NCBI RefSeq assembly: GCF_900102105.1
Contig: NZ_FNBB01000012.1
Span: forward strand, 1 to 64,000
Origin: Agrobacterium pusense
GTDB taxonomy: Bacteria; Pseudomonadota; Alphaproteobacteria; Rhizobiales; Rhizobiaceae
Direction of reading: 5' to 3'
Length of the DNA stretch: 64,000 nt
Positions within the stretch are counted from its first letter, which is position 1. Each line of letters starts with the position of its first letter. Shown piece after piece: positions 54,749 through 63,266 of the stretch. The position numbers and the translations under genes are program-made. The notes beneath the pieces are model-generated. The model had not been told where the DNA came from. It saw only the letters and a program-made list of their open reading frames with translations, and did not search any database.

Positions 54749-55861
54749 TCAAGCCGTGGCGAGGCAGGCGTTAAAACTCTTTTCCAGCTTCTCGCGGTCC
54801 AGCTCGCGGCCGATGAAGACGAGGCGGCTTTCGCGTCTTTCATCTTCCTTCCACGGACGCTGGTGATCGCCCTCGATGATCATGTGCACGCCCTGCACCA
54901 CGTAACGCTCGGCATCGCCCTTGAAGGCGATGATACCCTTGAGGCGCAGAATGTTCGGGCCGTCGGTCTGGGTGACCTTCTGGATCCACGGGAAGAACCG
55001 TTCGGGGTTCATCTCGCCGCCGCGCAGCGAAACTGACTGGACCGTCACGTCATGGATCGGCGAGACCGCGCCATGGTGGTGATGATCGTGGCCATGGTCA
55101 TGATCGTGGTGATGATGCCCGTGGTCATGGTCATGATGATGATGGTCGTGATCGTGATGATGATGATCGCAATCAGGGCCGCAGACGTGGTCGTCATGGC
55201 CGTGCTCTAGGAAATGCGGGTCGTTTTCCAGCGCGCGTTCCAGATTGAAGGCGCCCTGATCGAGAACCCGGGCGAGATCGACGCCGGAACGGGTGGTCTT
55301 GTAGATGCGGGCGGAAGGATTAATGGCGCGCACGATATCCTCGATGCGGGCAACTTCCTCCGGCGAAACGAGATCGGTCTTGTTGACGACAACGACATCG
55401 GCAAAGGCGATCTGGTCTTCGGCCTCGCGGCTGTCCTTCAGGCGTAGCGGCAGGTGCTTGGCGTCAACGAGGGCGACGACCGCATCAAGCTCGGTCTTGG
55501 CGCGCACGTCGTCATCCATGAAGAAAGTCTGCGCGACGGGCACCGGATCGGCGAGGCCCGTCGTCTCGACGATGATACCGTCGAAGCGGCCGGGGCGGCG
55601 CATCAGACCTTCCACGACGCGGATCAGGTCGCCGCGCACCGTGCAGCACACGCAGCCATTGTTCATTTCGTAGATTTCCTCGTCGGATTCGACGATCAGA
55701 TCGTTGTCGATGCCAATCTCGCCGAATTCATTGACGATGACAGCGTATTTCTTGCCGTGGTTCTCGGAGAGAATGCGGTTGAGAAGCGTCGTCTTGCCGG
55801 CGCCGAGATAACCCGTCAGGACGGTGACTGGAATGGGCTTGGCTGTTGCTGTTTCGGTCAT
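54749..55861 (-). CDS. COG0523 (CobW-type) GTP-binding metallochaperone with His-rich loop
   Basis: A 370-residue COG0523 GTPase. Walker A is GYLGAGKTT (residues 17-25), the metal-binding CxCC motif is CVCC (70-73), and the guanine motif NKTD is near residue 160. A loop of about 50 residues at roughly 216-264 is almost wholly His and Asp ([15 protein letters not shown]), as in zinc-linked members. The C-terminal CobW domain follows (about 270-370). Zinc transfer under zinc limitation is the common role; cobalt or nitrile-hydratase-type roles are alternatives. A possible Zur-type site lies upstream. Confidence 0.9.
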   Translation of the reverse strand: MTETATAKPIPVTVLTGYLGAGKTTLLNRILSENHGKKYAVIVNEFGEIGIDNDLIVESDEEIYEMNNGCVCCTVRGDLIRVVEGLMRRPGRFDGIIVETTGLADPVPVAQTFFMDDDVRAKTELDAVVALVDAKHLPLRLKDSREAEDQIAFADVVVVNKTDLVSPEEVARIEDIVRAINPSARIYKTTRSGVDLARVLDQGAFNLERALENDPHFLEHGHDDHVCGPDCDHHHHDHDHHHHDHDHGHHHHDHDHGHDHHHHGAVSPIHDVTVQSVSLRGGEMNPERFFPWIQKVTQTDGPNILRLKGIIAFKGDAERYVVQGVHMIIEGDHQRPWKEDERRESRLVFIGRELDREKLEKSFNACLATA

Positions 55862-55974
55862 GGAAAACCCCGCGTGGAGAGAGGCCCGATGGCCTCAGGA
55901 AGATGTGTCGTCGTCCATATAGGCGCGACGCTCCGGCAGTTCAAAGAGATTTTGGCCGAATCCGGCCATCTCAC

Positions 55975-56775
55975 TCAAATTTTGTTATGAAATAACGTTA
56001 TGTCAAAAGCGTGGATATCTTCAAGCAGTTCGACAAGGCCGTTGACGGCGTGGGAAATCAGCCTTTCGCCCTTTTCCGCTGTCGCGGCGGCGGCGTTTCC
56101 GGCAACGCCATCAGGGTTGAGGTCGCTCATCAGCCAGCCGAATGCGTGCGGACCATAGGCGCGCAGGTGTTTGAAGCGGCTGGCGAAATCGCTCTGGCGG
56201 GAGGGGAAATTCGCGGCCTTTTCCATTGCCACGCATTCGGGGTGAAGTGCGAGCATGACCGATGTCTCGATATCGCCGCCGTGAATATCGACCGCCTTGT
56301 CCTCCGGCTTCACGATATCGGCCGGCACGCCAAAACGGGTCCAGCTTGTGGCGACCGCCAGCATGCCGAAACGGGCGCGGGCCTCGGTGGCGACGATGGT
56401 CATCAGCGGTGAATTGCCGCCATGGGCGTTCAGCATCACGAATTTGCGCACACCTCTTTTATGTTCCAACTCGGCGATGCCGAGCCAGCGCTCGATGGCC
56501 TCATCGTATCGCAGCGTCTTCGTGCCCGGCACATTCATGTGTTCGATGGAATATCCGACCGGCTCCGCTGGCAGGAAGGAGACGGGCAGATGACCGGGCA
56601 AGGCGGCGGCAAGGCGGGCGACGATGCCTTCGGCAATCAGCGTATCGGTCTCGAAGGGCAGGTGGGGGCCATGCTGTTCATGCGCGCCGAGCGGCAGCAC
56701 GGAAATTGCGCCTGTTGCGTGAAGATGAGGGTCTGTTACGTTTTCGTCGTGATAATGCGTGTATGAGTTTGGCAT
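55975..56775 (-). CDS. Creatininase/MftE-type amidohydrolase
   Basis: A 266-residue enzyme of the creatininase family. Metal-binding residues are visible in LPLGAHEQHGPHLPFETDT (about residues 26-44) and VMLNAHGGNSPLM (about 117-129), with an aspartate/glutamate pair in VDIHGGDIETS. The family hydrolyses cyclic amides or peptides; members include creatininase and the mycofactocin peptidase MftE, but no mycofactocin genes are here. The start is the ATG at 56775; a longer reading to 56997 would overlap the divergent MarR gene. Confidence 0.85.
   Translation of the reverse strand: MPNSYTHYHDENVTDPHLHATGAISVLPLGAHEQHGPHLPFETDTLIAEGIVARLAAALPGHLPVSFLPAEPVGYSIEHMNVPGTKTLRYDEAIERWLGIAELEHKRGVRKFVMLNAHGGNSPLMTIVATEARARFGMLAVATSWTRFGVPADIVKPEDKAVDIHGGDIETSVMLALHPECVAMEKAANFPSRQSDFASRFKHLRAYGPHAFGWLMSDLNPDGVAGNAAAATAEKGERLISHAVNGLVELLEDIHAFDITLFHNKI
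55984..55996. promoter_or_regulatory. Possible Zur-type site upstream of the COG0523 GTPase
   Basis: GTTAT-GAA-ATAAC is a 5-bp inverted repeat with a 3-base spacer, about 123 bp upstream of the COG0523 start and overlapping the end of the creatininase gene. Zur sites in alphaproteobacteria are AT-rich palindromes of this type. A candidate only. Confidence 0.35.
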
Positions 56776-56854
56776 CTGGCAGTCCGCGCGAGCATTCGGT
56801 AAGGATTTCCAGCAACATATATCGGTTCCGCCACAGGGTAAAAGGCACTCGCGT

Positions 56855-57364
56855 ATGAGCAAGGACAAATCCGGGAACAAGGACAAAAGCGCCAAGAAGG
56901 ATAAGGGCGGCAAGAAGGTCAAGGACGCCAAAAAGAGGGATGAAAACTTCAACCCGGAGGAGTTGGCGCAATCGATAACCCAGGCCGCCCGCTCCATGCG
57001 TACCGCGCTCAGCCACAGCCTCGCCGAAAGCGGGCTTTATGCCGGACAGGACGGCGTCATCCTGGCGCTGGCGCAGGAAGGCAGCCTGACGCCGGGGCAA
57101 ATCGCGCAGAAGCTGGGTGTCAAGGCGCCGACCATGACGCGCACCATTGGCCGCATGGAAGCCCAGGGTTTCGTGGAACGCAGCGGTGACGACGGGGACG
57201 GTCGTGTGACGCTGGTGAAGCTGACCGAAGCGGGCCTGAAAAGCGTCGAGCACATCAACGTTTCCATCGCCAATTGTGGCGCGAGAGCTATCGAAGGCCT
57301 TTCGGCCAAGGATATTCGCAACATTGTTAAACTCTTGAAAGCCATAGACGCCAATCTTCAATAA
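56855..57364 (+). CDS. MarR-family transcriptional regulator with lysine-rich N-terminal tail
   Basis: A 169-residue MarR regulator. Residues 1-30 are almost all Lys, Asp, Gly and Ser (NKDKSAKKDKGGKKVKDAKK), followed by the winged helix at about residues 60-125 (LTPGQIAQKLGVKAPTMTRT and the DDGDGRVTLVKLTEAG wing). The tail is not usual for MarR and could add non-specific DNA binding. It is divergent from the creatininase gene, 79 bp apart, and may regulate it. Confidence 0.85.
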   Translation: MSKDKSGNKDKSAKKDKGGKKVKDAKKRDENFNPEELAQSITQAARSMRTALSHSLAESGLYAGQDGVILALAQEGSLTPGQIAQKLGVKAPTMTRTIGRMEAQGFVERSGDDGDGRVTLVKLTEAGLKSVEHINVSIANCGARAIEGLSAKDIRNIVKLLKAIDANLQ

Positions 57365-57430
57365 TTTTTGCTGAAATTTTTAAAAGAACCATCTGTTTTG
57401 CGGTTATTCCTTAAACGGGTTGCGGATTTT

Positions 57431-57458
57431 GTTTAAATTGTTTAATTGCGATTTAAAC
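57431..57458. promoter_or_regulatory. AT-rich inverted repeat upstream of the LacI-family gene
   Basis: GTTTAAAT and ATTTAAAC are separated by 12 bases, 40 bp upstream of the GTG start. A possible operator for autoregulation; it lacks the central CG of a classical LacI site. Confidence 0.35.
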
Positions 57459-57498
57459 GGAGCCATCCGTCACTGACACGCGTTTGGGGAGGAATGCC

Positions 57499-58521
57499 GT
57501 GGCCCAAAAGGTCAAACTGTCTACCATCGCCGAAAGTCTCGGCCTTTCAACCGCCACCATTTCCCTTGCATTGCGCGACAGTCCGCTGGTTGCCGCCGAC
57601 ACGCGGGACAAGATCAAGGAACAGGCGCGGGCGCTGGGCTACATCTACAACCGCCGCGCCGCCAGCCTGCGCACCTCGCGCTCCGGCATTGTTGGTGTCG
57701 TGTTCCATGACGTGATGAACCCCTTCTATGGCGAAATCCTGAAAGCCATTGAAAGCGAGCTGGACCGCAGCCGCCAGACCTTCATCCTGTCCAACCATTA
57801 TGATTCGGTTGAAAAGCAGCGCACCTTCATCGAGACGCTGCTGCAACTCGGCTCCGACGGCATCATCATGTCGCCGGCCATCGGCACGCCGATCGAGGAC
57901 ATGACGCTCGCCGAAGAAAACGGCATGCCTGCCATTCTGGTGGCCCGTTCGATGGATGGAGTTGATATGCCGACCTATCGCGGCGACGACAGCTACGGCA
58001 TTTCGCTCGCCACCAACCATCTGATCAGCCTCGGCCACCGCACCATCGCCATGGTTGGCGGCACGGACCAGACTTCCACGGGCCGTGACCGTTACCAGGG
58101 TTACGTCAATGCGCTGCGCAAGGCCGGCATCGAGGTTGATCCGAACCTGCGCATTCCCGGCCCGCGCTCCAAGCAGGGTGGTTTCGAGGCGGCGGTGCAT
58201 TTCCTGTCGCTGCCGCAGAAGCCGACCGCCGCCGTGTGCTGGAACGATCTCGTCGCCATCGGCCTCATGAACGGTATTTCCCGCGCCGGTCTGGTGCCGG
58301 GTGTCGATATCTCGGTAACGGGCTACGACGACCTGGAGGAAGCGGCCATCGCCACCCCGGCGCTGACCACCGTTTCCAACGGCCAGGCCGAGGTCGGGCG
58401 CCTGGCGGCCCGCGCACTGCTGGACAGGCTGGCGGGCAGCCATGAACCTGACGGCATTCACCTCATCAAGCCGGAAATGCGTATCCGGCAATCGACCGGG
58501 CCGGTGCGGCCGCGGGTGTGA
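57499..58521 (+). CDS. LacI-family transcriptional regulator
   Basis: A 340-residue LacI/GalR regulator. The helix-turn-helix is KLSTIAESLGLSTATISLAL (residues 5-24) and the binding-protein-like domain runs from about residue 62 (SGIVGVVFHDVMNPFYGEI) to 330, with VCWNDLVAIGLMNGISRAGL near 248. The start is GTG at 57499, with a GGGGAGGA site 7 bases upstream. The next gene on the same strand, beyond a 114-bp repeat, encodes a 2-hydroxyacid dehydrogenase, which it may control. Confidence 0.88.
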   Translation: MAQKVKLSTIAESLGLSTATISLALRDSPLVAADTRDKIKEQARALGYIYNRRAASLRTSRSGIVGVVFHDVMNPFYGEILKAIESELDRSRQTFILSNHYDSVEKQRTFIETLLQLGSDGIIMSPAIGTPIEDMTLAEENGMPAILVARSMDGVDMPTYRGDDSYGISLATNHLISLGHRTIAMVGGTDQTSTGRDRYQGYVNALRKAGIEVDPNLRIPGPRSKQGGFEAAVHFLSLPQKPTAAVCWNDLVAIGLMNGISRAGLVPGVDISVTGYDDLEEAAIATPALTTVSNGQAEVGRLAARALLDRLAGSHEPDGIHLIKPEMRIRQSTGPVRPRV

Positions 58522-58860
58522 GGCTTCAGACGATGGGAAATGGTGCGCGTTCTGTGCATTGCAGCTTTCCGTCATTCCGGCCTTGAGCCGGAATCCAGCC
58601 ACCGCATGTCTACGCGGTGAAAAGCCTCTCTCAGCCCAAGGACTTGGGCTGGCTGGATGCCGGATCAAGTCCGGCATGACGGTGAGGGGCGCTTAAAAAA
58701 ATCGGCATGAAACTTCCGTCTGCCCCCATAGCATCCCCTTATTGCCCTTTTCACGGCCGTCTTTGTTTGAAAAGATCGCCGCCCAGAGGAGCAGGATGGC
58801 GGGTAGTTTGCCCGCAACCCTCTCCGGCTATTGGAATGTTATCAGGAGGAATATCCGCTT
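58522..58860. other. 339-bp gap holding a family 1 repeat
   Basis: The gap between the LacI gene and the 2-hydroxyacid dehydrogenase is mostly a family 1 repeat (58569-58682). No gene is visible in the rest (58683-58860); the downstream half presumably carries the promoter of the dehydrogenase, with AGGAGG at about 58843-58848 as its ribosome-binding site. Confidence 0.6.
58569..58682 (+). repeat. Modular palindromic repeat (family 1), copy D with unlike ends
   Basis: 114 bp from CCGTCAT to ATGACGG. The left end hairpin is TTCCGGC-CTTGA-GCCGGAA and the right is ATGCCGGA-TCAAG-TCCGGCAT, so the two arms belong to two different variants seen in other copies. The interior CAGCCCAAG hairpin is normal; the GACGCGCGTC hairpin is replaced by CCGCATG...CGCGG. 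Confidence 0.88.
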
Positions 58861-59823
58861 ATGTCTGACAAAAAGGCCGTCGTTCTCGTTCCCGGCAAGA
58901 TCAATCCGCGCGTTCTCGAACGCCTCGAAGGCAAGGTCGAGATTGTCACGGCACCCGCCGGCGCAGAGCCGGTTCTGCCTGACGGCGCGGCGGAGCGCAT
59001 AAATGCCATTGCCGTTTCCGGCGCCGTCAACGCCAGATGGATCGACGCGCTGCCGAAGCTCGAGATCATCGCCAATTTCGGCGTGGGTTACGATGGCGTT
59101 GATGCCAAACACGCCGCCACGCGTGGCATCGTGGTGACGAACACGCCTGATGTGCTGAATGACGAAGTGGCCGATACGACGATTGCTCTGTTGATCAATA
59201 CCGTGCGACGTCTCTATCAGGCCGAAACCTGGCTACGGGCTGGCAAGTGGGTCGGCGAAGGCCCGTTCGCGCTGTCGCCGTTTTCGCTGCGCGGCCGCAA
59301 GGTTGGCCTGTTCGGCATGGGCCGCATCGGCCAGGAAATCGCCAAGCGGCTGGAGCCTTTCAAGGTGGAGATCGGCTATCACACCCGCAGCAAGCGCGAC
59401 GAACTCTCCTACACCTATTACGCTTCGCTGAAGGAGATGGCTGAGGCCGTCGATACGCTGATCTCCATCGTGCCGGGCACGCCGGAGACGCACAAGGCGA
59501 TCAATGCCGACATCCTGACCGCGCTCGGGCCTGAGGGCGTTTTCATCAATGTCGGTCGTGGCTCCAGCGTCGATGAGGACGCGCTTCTTGAGGCGCTCAA
59601 AAGCGGTGCGCTGGGTGCTGCCGGTCTCGACGTGTTTTATGCCGAACCGAAAGTGCCGGAGGCCTTCCTGTCGCTGCCGAATGTTTCCCTGTTGCCGCAT
59701 GTCGCTTCTGCGTCCATCCCAACGCGCAATGTGATGGCCGATCTGGTGGCCGACAATATTCTCGGCTGGTTCCGGGATGGCAAGGTGCTGACGCCGGTGC
59801 CGGAGACGCCGGTCAAGGGTTGA
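58861..59823 (+). CDS. D-isomer 2-hydroxyacid dehydrogenase (glyoxylate/hydroxypyruvate reductase type)
   Basis: A 320-residue D-2-hydroxyacid dehydrogenase. The NAD(P) motif is LFGMGRIGQEIAKRL (about residues 152-166), and the catalytic arginine, glutamate and histidine fall in FINVGRGSSVDEDAL (about 230), DVFYAEPKVPEAF (about 259) and VSLLPHVASA (about 281). The ATG at 58861 has an AGGAGG site. Its substrate is most likely glyoxylate, hydroxypyruvate or a 2-keto sugar acid. Confidence 0.9.
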   Translation: MSDKKAVVLVPGKINPRVLERLEGKVEIVTAPAGAEPVLPDGAAERINAIAVSGAVNARWIDALPKLEIIANFGVGYDGVDAKHAATRGIVVTNTPDVLNDEVADTTIALLINTVRRLYQAETWLRAGKWVGEGPFALSPFSLRGRKVGLFGMGRIGQEIAKRLEPFKVEIGYHTRSKRDELSYTYYASLKEMAEAVDTLISIVPGTPETHKAINADILTALGPEGVFINVGRGSSVDEDALLEALKSGALGAAGLDVFYAEPKVPEAFLSLPNVSLLPHVASASIPTRNVMADLVADNILGWFRDGKVLTPVPETPVKG

Positions 59824-59895
59824 GGCCTGTTGGCAAGCCTTGAACAATATCCTCTGTTGAGGTGAATGGCTTTGCCCCCTCGCAAATCCCGCGCA

Positions 59896-60012
59896 CCGTC
59901 ACCCCAGACTTGATCCGGGGTCCAGCGCGATAAACTCTTTGATCGCAAAAGACTTGTTTCTCACGGCGCAGACGCGCCGTGGCTGGATGCCGGATCTAGT
60001 CCGGCATGACGG
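59896..60012 (-). repeat. Modular palindromic repeat (family 1), diverged copy E
   Basis: 117 bp from CCGTCA to ATGACGG. The left arm is CACCCCAGACTTGATCCGGGG and the interior is largely replaced; only the right arm and the CGGCGCAGACGCGCCG hairpin are canonical. It lies in the 237-bp gap between convergent genes. Confidence 0.72.
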
Positions 60013-60060
60013 AAGAGAAGTTTGTGACGACGGCGGTCGGCCTCGTGCGTGCACGCCGTC

Positions 60061-61188
60061 CTACTCCGCAATCTCCTCCGCCGTCACCCAGCGCCCTTCG
60101 GCAAAAGACCGTGCCATGGCGTGAATGCTGCGCTCGATCTTCAGCCCCTCCTCGAAGTCGATGATATGCGCCTTTTTCCCTTCGATCGCCGCGATCAGCT
60201 CCCGGCATTCGATGACCTTCAGGTCATTGAAGCCGAGACCGTGGCCGGGGGCGGGGATGAAGCGGTCGTAGGGCTTGTGGTGGGGGGCGGTGAGGATGGT
60301 TCGGAACCCCTGTTCTTCCGGGCGTCCATCCGTGGTGTAAAGCTGGAACTCGTTCATCCGTTCCTGATCGAACAGGATCGAGCCGGTAGAGCCATAAATC
60401 TGGATGGCGATGCGCCCCTTGCGGCCCCAGGCGGAACGGTTGGCGATGAGCACGGCGGAAATGCCGCCTTCAAGTTTCAGGAGAACGCTCGCGAGATCAT
60501 GAGTCTCAACCGCGCGTTCGCCGCCGCCGGCAAGCGGACGGGTCTCGTACGGTTTGACCATGTCGGTAATGGCGCTTTGTGCGTGGCCGAACAGGGCGTA
60601 AAGCAGCGATAGCGGGTGCACGGCGAAATCGTCCAGCGCGCCGTAACCGGAGGACGCCTCGCTCTTCCAGTAGAAGGGCTGGGTGGCATCGGCCATGAAG
60701 TCCTCGTCCATTTCGGCACGTACATGATAGACCCTGCCGATCGCACCTTCGTCGATCAGGCGGCGGATGTGGCGGATGACGGGGTTCTGGATGTAGTTGT
60801 AACCCATCGCCGCCGCCTTGCCGGACCGGCGGGCGGCATCACGCATCTTCACCGCGTCAGCAAAGGCGGGCGCCATCGGCTTTTCACACCAGACATGCTT
60901 GCCCGCCTCAAGCGCGGCAATCGCCATTTCCGGGTGGAAGGCGTTAGGCGTGGTGACGGAGATCACGTCGATCTCGGGATCGGAAAGCAAGTCGCGCCAG
61001 TTGCCTGTCGAGCGGGCAAAACCGAACTCTGCGGCTTTCTTCGCGGCAAGCTCAGGGTTGACTTCCGCCAGCGTCACGAGGCGAGGGCGTTCCACATCGC
61101 CGAAGACGCTCGTGACGTTGTTCCACGCCAGCGCGTGGCATTTGCCCATGTAACCGGTGCCGATAAGGCCCACGCCAAGAGCGGTCAT
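60061..61188 (-). CDS. Gfo/Idh/MocA-family oxidoreductase (possible inositol dehydrogenase)
   Basis: A 375-residue NAD(P)-dependent sugar/inositol dehydrogenase. The Rossmann motif is GVGLIGTGYMGKCHA (residues 5-19), then VEKPMAP-type [15 protein letters not shown] (about 97-111) with the active-site lysine, and YNYIQNPVIR near 128. Family members oxidise myo- or scyllo-inositol, or dehydrogenate other sugars. It lies last after iolD-E-B on the same strand, with a 152-bp gap and a hairpin, so scyllo- or myo-inositol is a reasonable but unproved substrate. Confidence 0.85.
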   Translation of the reverse strand: MTALGVGLIGTGYMGKCHALAWNNVTSVFGDVERPRLVTLAEVNPELAAKKAAEFGFARSTGNWRDLLSDPEIDVISVTTPNAFHPEMAIAALEAGKHVWCEKPMAPAFADAVKMRDAARRSGKAAAMGYNYIQNPVIRHIRRLIDEGAIGRVYHVRAEMDEDFMADATQPFYWKSEASSGYGALDDFAVHPLSLLYALFGHAQSAITDMVKPYETRPLAGGGERAVETHDLASVLLKLEGGISAVLIANRSAWGRKGRIAIQIYGSTGSILFDQERMNEFQLYTTDGRPEEQGFRTILTAPHHKPYDRFIPAPGHGLGFNDLKVIECRELIAAIEGKKAHIIDFEEGLKIERSIHAMARSFAEGRWVTAEEIAE

Positions 61189-61279
61189 GGTGTTCTCCTC
61201 CCGAAATTATTTGAATTAATACAATTCGTTAATTGCGTTTGTTGTGTGCCAAGACAGTCTCAAGACGTGTCTTCGCGCA

Positions 61280-61316
61280 CTCCCTCATCCCTGTGACAGG
61301 CACAGGGATGAGGGAG
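61280..61316. repeat. Collapsed family 1 repeat: perfect 16-bp stem-loop
   Basis: CTCCCTCATCCCTGTG and CACAGGGATGAGGGAG pair perfectly over ACAGG. The CCTGTG/CACAGG arms equal those of copy G at 53111, directly joined with the interior deleted. It lies between iolB and the Gfo/Idh gene and could act as an mRNA processing or stabilising hairpin. Confidence 0.75.
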
Positions 61317-61340
61317 GCGGCGATGTTTGCCCTAAATGCC

Positions 61341-62153
61341 TTACGGATTATCGCGCTTGAAAATCCAGTCATGATCCGGGTGGTTCTTGAAGCGCCATTT
61401 GCGCATCGGCCCCGCCATCACGTTCAGATAATACATCTCGTAACCATAGGGCGCGCCGCAGGGGTGGTGGCCCTTTGGCACCAGCACGACATCCCCATCG
61501 GATACCGCCATGGTCTCATCAAGCGAACCGTCTTCGGTGAAGACGCGCTGGAAACCGAAACCCTGCGCCGGGTTGAGGCGATGATAATACGTCTCTTCGA
61601 GATAGGTCATGTCGGGGTAGTTATCCTCGTCATGCCGGTGCGGCGGATAGGAAGACCAGTTGCCCGAGGGTGTGAAGACTTCCGTTACCAGCAGGCTGTC
61701 GGCGACGTCGCGTTCTTCCATGGCGATGGGGAAGATGTATCGCGTATTGGCGCCCTTGCCGCGTTCCGTCAGCTGCACGCCGTCAGGTCCGATCTGCTGC
61801 GCCTCGCGGCTGCCTTTTTCGCCGGGAGCAGTGCAGACGCCGACGGTGCAATCCGTTGTGGCCGTCAGCGACCATTCGGAACCGGCCGGAACATAAACGC
61901 AATGCGGGGGCTTGCGCTCGAACACATTCATGCGGTCACCGAGTTCACCGAAATCCTTGCCGCCAGCGGAAATCGTTGCCTTGCCTTCGACAAGGACGAG
62001 GATGACTTCCGTGTCGCCGGTGCTTTCGGCTGCCGTCTCGCCCGGCTTCAGTCGGTAAAGGCCGAAACCGACATAACCCCAATCCGCGCTTTGGGGCGTG
62101 ATATCGTGCACCTTGCCGCTTGTCGCGACCGGCTTGCGCAGAAGTGAGGTCAT
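61341..62153 (-). CDS. iolB: 5-deoxy-glucuronate isomerase (inositol catabolism)
   Basis: A 270-residue IolB cupin enzyme of the myo-inositol pathway, isomerising 5-deoxy-glucuronate to 5-dehydro-2-deoxy-gluconate. Two cupin halves are visible; the metal-binding region includes WSSYPPHRHDEDNYPDMTYL (about residues 157-176) and HHPCGAPYGYEMYYLNVM (about 233-250). The start is the ATG at 62153. It is third in the iolD-iolE-iolB order, 203 bp after iolE with a 112-bp repeat in the gap. Confidence 0.94.
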   Translation of the reverse strand: MTSLLRKPVATSGKVHDITPQSADWGYVGFGLYRLKPGETAAESTGDTEVILVLVEGKATISAGGKDFGELGDRMNVFERKPPHCVYVPAGSEWSLTATTDCTVGVCTAPGEKGSREAQQIGPDGVQLTERGKGANTRYIFPIAMEERDVADSLLVTEVFTPSGNWSSYPPHRHDEDNYPDMTYLEETYYHRLNPAQGFGFQRVFTEDGSLDETMAVSDGDVVLVPKGHHPCGAPYGYEMYYLNVMAGPMRKWRFKNHPDHDWIFKRDNP

Positions 62154-62211
62154 GGTGTCGTTCCTTTTTCGTGTGTAGCACAAACATGTCGTTCGGTAGT
62201 TTCGCGCCCTA

Positions 62212-62323
62212 CCCATTCCGGCCTTGAGCCGGAATCCAGCTGACGCGCGTCTGCGCGGCGTGAAGACTTTTTCAGCCCAAGGACTTGGGCTGGCTGGATA
62301 CCGGCTCAAGGCCGGTATGACGG
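62212..62323 (+). repeat. Modular palindromic repeat (family 1), copy F inside the iol operon
   Basis: 112 bp; CCCATTCCGGCC end, GACGCGCGTCTGCGCG and CAGCCCAAG hairpins, GGCCGGTATGACGG end. It separates iolB from iolE without breaking either gene. The left tip (CCGTCAT) is eroded. Confidence 0.85.
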
Positions 62324-62356
62324 GTGGGATAGGTCACCCGCCTTCCTTGGCTCAGC

Positions 62357-63265
62357 TCAAGCAGCCTCAGCCTTATCCAGCCCCACTTCCCGCGCAAACG
62401 CCTTCAGCGATTTCAGCCCAAGGCTCTGATATTCGAACGGGTTGCGCACGTCAGGATCCTGCTCGGCCTCGATCACCAGCCAGCCGCTATAGCCATGCTC
62501 GGCCGCCACTTTCAGCACGGGCGGGAAGTTTACACCGCCTTCGCTATCGCCCGGCACGGTGAAGACACCGCGGCGAACGCCTTCGAGGAAGGAAAGCCGT
62601 TCATTGCGGACCTGATCGGCAATGACCGGGCGCACGTTCTTGGCATGGATATGGCCAACGCGGCCCATGTATTTCTGCGCAACGCGAACAGGGTCGCCGC
62701 CGCCGAACAAGCAATGGCCGGTATCGAGCAGCAGATGCGTCTTCGGGCCGGTGTGCTTCATCAACAGGTCGATCTCGTCTTCGCTCTCGACCACCGTGCC
62801 CATGTGGTGGTGATAAACGAGGGTGACGCCCTGTTCTGCGGCAAAGGCGGCCAGCGCTTCCACGCCTGCGCCGAATTTCGCCCAGTCATCGGCCGCAAGG
62901 CGCGGACGGTCGACCAGCGCCGTGTTGTCCGCGCCGTGGATGGCGTTGGAGGTCTCGCAGACGATGATGACCTTCGAGCCCATGGCCTTCAGGAGGTCAA
63001 GCGCCGGCTGCATCGCCTTCTTTTCGGATTCGATATCGTCGGTCAGAAGGTTCAGCGAATGCCAGCCCGAGACGAAGGAGAGGCCGCGTGGCGAAAGCAC
63101 GCCCTTCAGGCCTTCCGGGTCGGTCGGGAATTTGTGACCCTTTTCGATGCCGTCGAAGCCGATCTTGGCGGTTTCATCAAGGCATTGTTCAAGGCTGATA
63201 TGGGCGCCCAGCGTGCGGTCGTCGTCATTGGACCAGGCGATGGGGTTGGTGCCGTAACGGATCAT
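62357..63265 (-). CDS. iolE: Myo-inosose-2 dehydratase
   Basis: A 302-residue AP-endonuclease-2-fold (TIM barrel) enzyme that dehydrates 2-keto-myo-inositol to the trihydroxycyclohexanedione used by IolD. The metal-binding motifs are [16 protein letters not shown] (about residues 148-163), [13 protein letters not shown] (about 177-189), [11 protein letters not shown] (about 200-210) and [16 protein letters not shown] (about 262-277). The start is the ATG at 63265, 1 bp from the iolD stop. Confidence 0.94.
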   Translation of the reverse strand: MIRYGTNPIAWSNDDDRTLGAHISLEQCLDETAKIGFDGIEKGHKFPTDPEGLKGVLSPRGLSFVSGWHSLNLLTDDIESEKKAMQPALDLLKAMGSKVIIVCETSNAIHGADNTALVDRPRLAADDWAKFGAGVEALAAFAAEQGVTLVYHHHMGTVVESEDEIDLLMKHTGPKTHLLLDTGHCLFGGGDPVRVAQKYMGRVGHIHAKNVRPVIADQVRNERLSFLEGVRRGVFTVPGDSEGGVNFPPVLKVAAEHGYSGWLVIEAEQDPDVRNPFEYQSLGLKSLKAFAREVGLDKAEAA

Positions 63266-63266
63266 C

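Noticed and set aside
55067..55200. A CRISPR-like run of short repeats
   Set aside because: The repeats are codons for the His/Asp loop of the COG0523 protein in one frame, with no spacers of even length.
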